This document shows positions 6,726-10,200 of a stretch of 10,200 nt of DNA, piece after piece. A program made the position numbers and the translations under genes. The stretch is from Bacteroidota bacterium. Lineage in GTDB: Bacteria > Bacteroidota > Bacteroidia > SpSt-205 > S141-50. Positions within the stretch are counted from its first letter, which is position 1, and every line of letters begins with the position of its first letter. The notes under the pieces were generated by a model. That model was given only the letters and a program-made list of their open reading frames with translations. It had not been told where the DNA came from and ran no database searches. The DNA lies in NCBI GenBank assembly GCA_015490695.1, contig WFXK01000122.1:1-10200 (forward strand), read 5' to 3'.

Positions 6726-7328
6726 GAGCCTTAGTACTTACTTTTTGTGTGCGTCATTCCGAGCCGTAAGACGAGGAATCTCAGGGCGAATTTTTTTCCA
6801 TGTGCTTTTTTGTTGGAAACTCAAGGAAACTTTTAGAGTTTCCAAAGTTTCTAAAAAGAGATGCCTCAGCGCGACGCTACAAACGCCGTCCTGCAAAGAG
6901 TTTCTGGTATCGTTGGGTTTGTGCGTATAGTCTGCAGTTTTTGTGTTGTTTGCATTTAGACTATGTGCGCCATTCCGTCTTGTGCGCGTTATTTCGACCC
7001 AAAGGCGAGGAATCTCAAGTACAGTTTTTTCTTATACTTTTTGTTGGAATCCCAAGAACTTTTAGAGTTGCTATAGATTTCTCAAAAGAGATGTTTTCAC
7101 ATACGTTCAGCATGATGCGACAGCTGCCTGCGCTGCAGGGAGTTTGGGCGTAATTGAGTTTATGCGTGTATCCTGCAGTTTCTGCCTTGTTTGTGGTCGG
7201 CTATGCACGTCATTCCTTTACTGCGCACCATTCCGAGCTGCAAAGCGAAGAATCTTAGTACACTTTTTTCACTGTACCACCTTTATTGAAGGCTTGGGGA
7301 ACTTTTCAGGTTCCCTGTATCTCTAAAA
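6726..7328. repeat. Degenerate tandem intergenic repeat, about 240-base unit, 2.5 copies
   Basis: Three diverged units follow each other at about 6726-6960, 6961-7200 and 7201-7328, the last being incomplete. Shared landmarks are the core 'GTCATTCCGAGC' leading to 'GAGGAATCTC' (6753-6783, 6988-7016, 7228-7256), a T-rich run, a hairpin around 'GGAACTTTT', a 'TCTC/TCTAAAA' segment, and 'CTGCAGTTT' (6932 and 7173) before 'CTATG' (6961 and 7201). The cores of the second and third units are each preceded by a partial extra 'CATTCC'. The core resembles short intergenic repeats that I know from many Bacteroidota genomes. Open frames here are interrupted, use no recognisable protein family and follow the repeat period, so I read the region as non-coding. 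Confidence 0.75.
6813..6845. other. Hairpin in the first repeat unit (10-bp perfect stem)
   Basis: 'TTGGAAACTC' (6813-6822) and 'GAGTTTCCAA' (6836-6845) are perfect inverted repeats around a 13-base loop. A shorter alternative stem, GGAAAC (6825-6830) with GTTTCC (6838-6843), uses part of the same bases. The third repeat unit has a matching hairpin, GGGAAC (7297-7302) with GTTCCC (7310-7315), with different stem bases, while the second unit is more decayed. No T-run follows directly, so it is not a convincing terminator in either direction. It looks like a structural part of the repeat. Confidence 0.6.
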
Positions 7329-7330
7329 CA

Positions 7331-7363
7331 AAAAAACTTACCTTACACCTTGGTATAATACCA
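7331..7363 (-). terminator. Possible weak terminator downstream of metH
   Basis: The palindrome TGGTATAATACCA (7351-7363; arms of five to six bases) is followed on the minus strand, after 13 bases, by a run of seven T (complement of 7331-7337 region) with further T-rich sequence. It lies 55 bases past the metH stop, where transcription must end before the repeat region. The stem is short and AT-rich and the T-run is not adjacent, so the call is weak. Confidence 0.25.
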
Positions 7364-7418
7364 TAACGATCCAACAACAAAAAGGAAACAACATCAACGC
7401 AATCCGCTATTTGATTTC

Positions 7419-10200
7419 TCAAAGGTTTTCTACGTATGCTTCCTCAGGCTCATAAGCCAAATTGGGTTTTAGCCAATACTCTACTTCTTCTACACGCATT
7501 TGTTTTCTTTGGGCATAGTCTTCTACTTGGTCTTTAAGGATTTTACCGATACCAAAGTAACGAGATTGCGGATGGGCAAAATAATAACCTGAGACCGAAG
7601 CAGCAGGCACCATAGCAAAATGCTCCGTTAAAGAAACCCCAATTTTTTCTGCTTCCAATAATTGGAATAAGGTTGCTTTTTCAGTATGGTCTGGACAAGC
7701 AGGATACCCAGGTGCAGGACGAATCCCCTGATATTTCTCTGCAATCAATTCTTCATTAGTAAATTGTTCATCGGGCGAATATCCCCAATAATGTTTTCTA
7801 ATTTGTTCATGGAGCCACTCTGCTGCTGCTTCTGCTAAACGGTCCGCTAATGCTTTTAATAAAATCGCGTTGTAATCATCGTTATGTTTTTCAAAAAAGC
7901 TTACTTGTTCCTCAATGCCAATGCCTGCTGTTACTACAAAACAACCAATATAGTCTTTACGTCCCGATTCTATAGGGGCAATGAAGTCCGCTAAGGAATA
8001 ATTAGGCAATCCTTGGGCTTTTTTTTGCTGTTGTCTTAAGAAGTGGAAGGTTGCAATAGGGTCGTTAGGACGTTCAGGATGATAAACAATAACATCTTCT
8101 CCTTTGGTGTTTGCAGGGAATAATGCAAAAGCAGCCCGTGCTTCTAACCACTCTTCTTTAATTATGCGATTTAATAACCGTTGAGCATCCTTGTATAAAC
8201 GCTCTGCAGTTTCTCCATAACGTGGGTCGGAAAAAATCTTAGGAAACTTTCCTTTAAGTTCCCAAGCAATAAAGAAAGGTGTCCAATCAATATAGTTGCG
8301 CAATGTGCGAAGGTTTAATTTTAAGTGATGAACCCCTAAGGTTTTGGGCACATAGATTGGCGCTGTTTTCCAGTCGCATCGGAAACGATTGGCTTTTGCT
8401 GCTTCAAAAGGAATAAGGTTTTTTCGCATCTGTTGTAATTGGTGCCGTTTTCGGATTTGCTCGTATTCTTTTTTAATAGCATTCACAAAGGCTTCTTTTT
8501 TGTCTTTACTCAGTAGGTTGCTTACTACGGGAACGGCTCTACTGGCATCTAAAACATGGATGACAGGAGCATGGTACTGAGGAGCGATTTTAACAGCAGT
8601 ATGCACTTTGGAAGTTGTTGCCCCACCAATAAGCAAAGGCAAGTCAAACCCTTCTCGCTCTAACTGCTGAGCAACATAAACCATCTCATCTAAGGACGGC
8701 GTAATTAAACCACTTAATCCAATAATGTCTACTTTGTGTTTTCTTGCTTCTGCTAAAATTTTTTCTGAAGGAACCATCACTCCTAAGTCAATGACTTCAT
8801 AGTTATTACATCCTAATACCACTCCTACAATGTTTTTTCCTATGTCGTGTACATCTCCTTTGACTGTAGCTAATAGAATTTTCCCTTTGCTTTGTTGTTG
8901 TGTACCTTGTTTTTTTCTGTGGGCTTCAATATAAGGGACGAGGAAAGCCACGGCTTTTTTCATCACCCGAGCTGATTTCACTACTTGTGGTAAGAACATT
9001 TTTCCCTCTCCAAAACGGTCTCCAACAATATTCATTCCTTGCATTAAAGGACCTTCAATGATTTGTAGAGGGTCTTCGTACTTTTCAAGGGCTTCTTTTA
9101 AGTCTTCTTCAAGGAATTCTTCTATTCCGTGGATGAGGGCATAAGCTAATCGCTCTTCTAAAGATTGTTTTCGCCACGATAAATCTTTTTCCTTTTTTCC
9201 TTTTTTAACTCCTTTTACTTTTTCTGCAAAGGCTAATAAGCGTTCAGCAGCGCCTGGTTTTCTATTCAACACTACATCTTCTACGATTTCCAGCACGTCG
9301 GGTGGAATATCATCGTAGTAGGTTAATTGTCCTGGGTTAACAATACCCATGTCCATGCCTGCTTTAATAGCATGATAGAGGAAGACCGAGTGCATGAGCT
9401 CTCGCACGTAGTTATTACCACGGAAAGCAAAAGAAAGATTACTGACGCCACCACTTACTTTGGCATAAGGCAAGTTTTCTTTTATCCAACGAGTTGCTTT
9501 AATGAAGTCTACAGCGTAATTATCATGTTCTGGGATACCTGTAGCAATAGCGAAGATGTTAGGGTCGAAGATAATATCTTCTGGGGGGAAGCCTACTTTT
9601 TCTGTCAATATCCGATAGGCTCGTTGGCATATTTGGATTTTTCGTTCGTAGGTTTCTGCTTGTCCTTCTTCGTCAAAAGCCATGACGACGACCGCTGCGC
9701 CATACCAACGAATCTTTTTCGCTTGTTCTATGAATGCTTTTTCTCCTTCTTTTAAGGAAATGGAGTTAACAATAGATTTTCCTTGCAGGCATTGAAGTCC
9801 TGCTTCTAAGATTTCCCATTTAGAGGAGTCTATCATGATGGGTAGGCGGGCGATGTCGGGTTCTGCGGCTAATAAATTTAAAAAAGTAGTCATGGCTTTT
9901 TTGCCGTCCAACATTGCATCGTCCATGTTCACGTCTAAGATTTGCGCGCCGCCTTCTACTTGTTGTCTTGCAACTTCTAAAGCCCCTTCGTAGTCTTCTT
10001 CCATAATCATTTTTCTAAATTTTCTTGAACCTGCTACGTTGGTTCGTTCTCCGATATTAACGAAATTGGTTTCGGGGCGAATAACTAAGGGCTCTAAGCC
10101 GCTAAAGCAAGTATAACGGGGCACTTCTGGGATTTTTCTCGGAGGGACGTCTTTTACCGCTTCTGCTATGGCGCTAATGTGTTCTGGGGTTGTGCCACAA
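7419..10200 (-). CDS. metH: Cobalamin-dependent methionine synthase MetH (partial, N-terminus beyond the right edge)
   Basis: MetH moves a methyl group from 5-methyltetrahydrofolate through cobalamin to homocysteine in the cytoplasm, making methionine and tetrahydrofolate. Numbering from the GTG at 10124, domains are: pterin-binding ('NIGERTNVAGSRKF', 23-36; 'MIDSSKW', 97-103); cobalamin cap (about 320-405); B12-binding with 'GDVHDIGKN' (423-431, His426 being the cobalt ligand), 'SGLITPS' (471-477) and 'GGATTSK' (500-506); and the reactivation domain with the SAM motif 'RPAPGYPACPDHTEK' (802-816). That GTG is not the true start: 25 more in-frame codons reach the right edge without a stop and encode 'CGTTPEHI', the end of the homocysteine/zinc domain, with one of its zinc cysteines. 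So the gene is probably the full fused form, about 1,200 residues, rather than the split form found in some Bacteroidota. It ends with TGA 917 bases from the ankyrin gene start and appears unrelated to the CRISPR operon. No B12 riboswitch can be judged from here. Confidence 0.97.
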   Translation of the reverse strand, partial: CGTTPEHISAIAEAVKDVPPRKIPEVPRYTCFSGLEPLVIRPETNFVNIGERTNVAGSRKFRKMIMEEDYEGALEVARQQVEGGAQILDVNMDDAMLDGKKAMTTFLNLLAAEPDIARLPIMIDSSKWEILEAGLQCLQGKSIVNSISLKEGEKAFIEQAKKIRWYGAAVVVMAFDEEGQAETYERKIQICQRAYRILTEKVGFPPEDIIFDPNIFAIATGIPEHDNYAVDFIKATRWIKENLPYAKVSGGVSNLSFAFRGNNYVRELMHSVFLYHAIKAGMDMGIVNPGQLTYYDDIPPDVLEIVEDVVLNRKPGAAERLLAFAEKVKGVKKGKKEKDLSWRKQSLEERLAYALIHGIEEFLEEDLKEALEKYEDPLQIIEGPLMQGMNIVGDRFGEGKMFLPQVVKSARVMKKAVAFLVPYIEAHRKKQGTQQQSKGKILLATVKGDVHDIGKNIVGVVLGCNNYEVIDLGVMVPSEKILAEARKHKVDIIGLSGLITPSLDEMVYVAQQLEREGFDLPLLIGGATTSKVHTAVKIAPQYHAPVIHVLDASRAVPVVSNLLSKDKKEAFVNAIKKEYEQIRKRHQLQQMRKNLIPFEAAKANRFRCDWKTAPIYVPKTLGVHHLKLNLRTLRNYIDWTPFFIAWELKGKFPKIFSDPRYGETAERLYKDAQRLLNRIIKEEWLEARAAFALFPANTKGEDVIVYHPERPNDPIATFHFLRQQQKKAQGLPNYSLADFIAPIESGRKDYIGCFVVTAGIGIEEQVSFFEKHNDDYNAILLKALADRLAEAAAEWLHEQIRKHYWGYSPDEQFTNEELIAEKYQGIRPAPGYPACPDHTEKATLFQLLEAEKIGVSLTEHFAMVPAASVSGYYFAHPQSRYFGIGKILKDQVEDYAQRKQMRVEEVEYWLKPNLAYEPEEAYVENL

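Noticed and set aside
6703..7326. Three overlapping plus-strand open frames (6703-6930, 6800-7153, 7144-7326) in the spacer
   Set aside because: They fall wholly in the degenerate 240-base repeat, overlap each other in different frames, are rich in Cys and Phe, match no family I know, and have no supporting start signal.
6650..7328. CRISPR array in the spacer next to the csm genes
   Set aside because: The 21-base units are directly adjacent without spacers, and the longer repeats are about 240 bases and diverged. Neither has the 28-37-base repeat and similar-sized unique spacer pattern.
9327..9755. Plus-strand open frame of 142 codons inside metH
   Set aside because: It lies antisense to the highly conserved pterin-binding region of metH; its composition is that of an antisense shadow.

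Overview
The window looks like a chromosomal segment from an AT-rich member of the Bacteroidota. Three things support this: a promoter of the Bacteroidota type (TTG, 20 bases, TAAATTTG) upstream of the CRISPR operon, start codons without Shine-Dalgarno sequences, and degenerate intergenic repeats carrying a 'GTCATTCCGAGC...GAGGAATCTC' core, a kind I associate with Bacteroidota genomes. The genus cannot be told from the window. All credible genes lie on the minus strand, so they read from right to left.

Right part (7419 to the right edge): cobalamin-dependent methionine synthase, metH. The pterin-binding, cobalamin-cap, cobalamin-binding and SAM-binding activation domains are all present. The frame is still open at the right edge, where it encodes the end of the homocysteine-binding domain (CGTTPEH motif). 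This is therefore probably full-length fused MetH with its N-terminus outside the window. The gene is ordinary housekeeping and unrelated to its neighbour.

Middle (6502-7418): a 917-base gene-free spacer. From right to left it holds a weak possible metH terminator, about two and a half diverged copies of a 235-240-base repeat, two to three 21-base direct repeats, and the promoter of the next operon.

Left part (6501 down to the left edge): one tightly packed operon, read as ankyrin-repeat gene, cas10/csm1, csm2, csm3, csm4 (cut by the edge). The spacings are 39, 4, 26 and 6 bases. The last four genes are the core of a type III-A (Csm) CRISPR effector complex. Cas10 keeps both its HD nuclease residues and the GGDD cyclase motif, and Csm3 keeps the target-RNA-cleaving aspartate. 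The complex is therefore predicted to cut target RNA, cut ssDNA and make cyclic oligoadenylate. No csm5, cas6, adaptation genes, CRISPR array or CARF-domain effector is seen here; some may lie further left.

The most interesting feature is that the gene nearest the promoter encodes a 657-residue ankyrin-repeat protein with a helical N-terminal domain and tyrosine- and acid-rich insertions between its last repeats. It shows no recognisable nuclease, CARF or membrane motif. Its place in the operon suggests an uncharacterised accessory or regulator of the type III-A system. That is inference from position and has not been shown.
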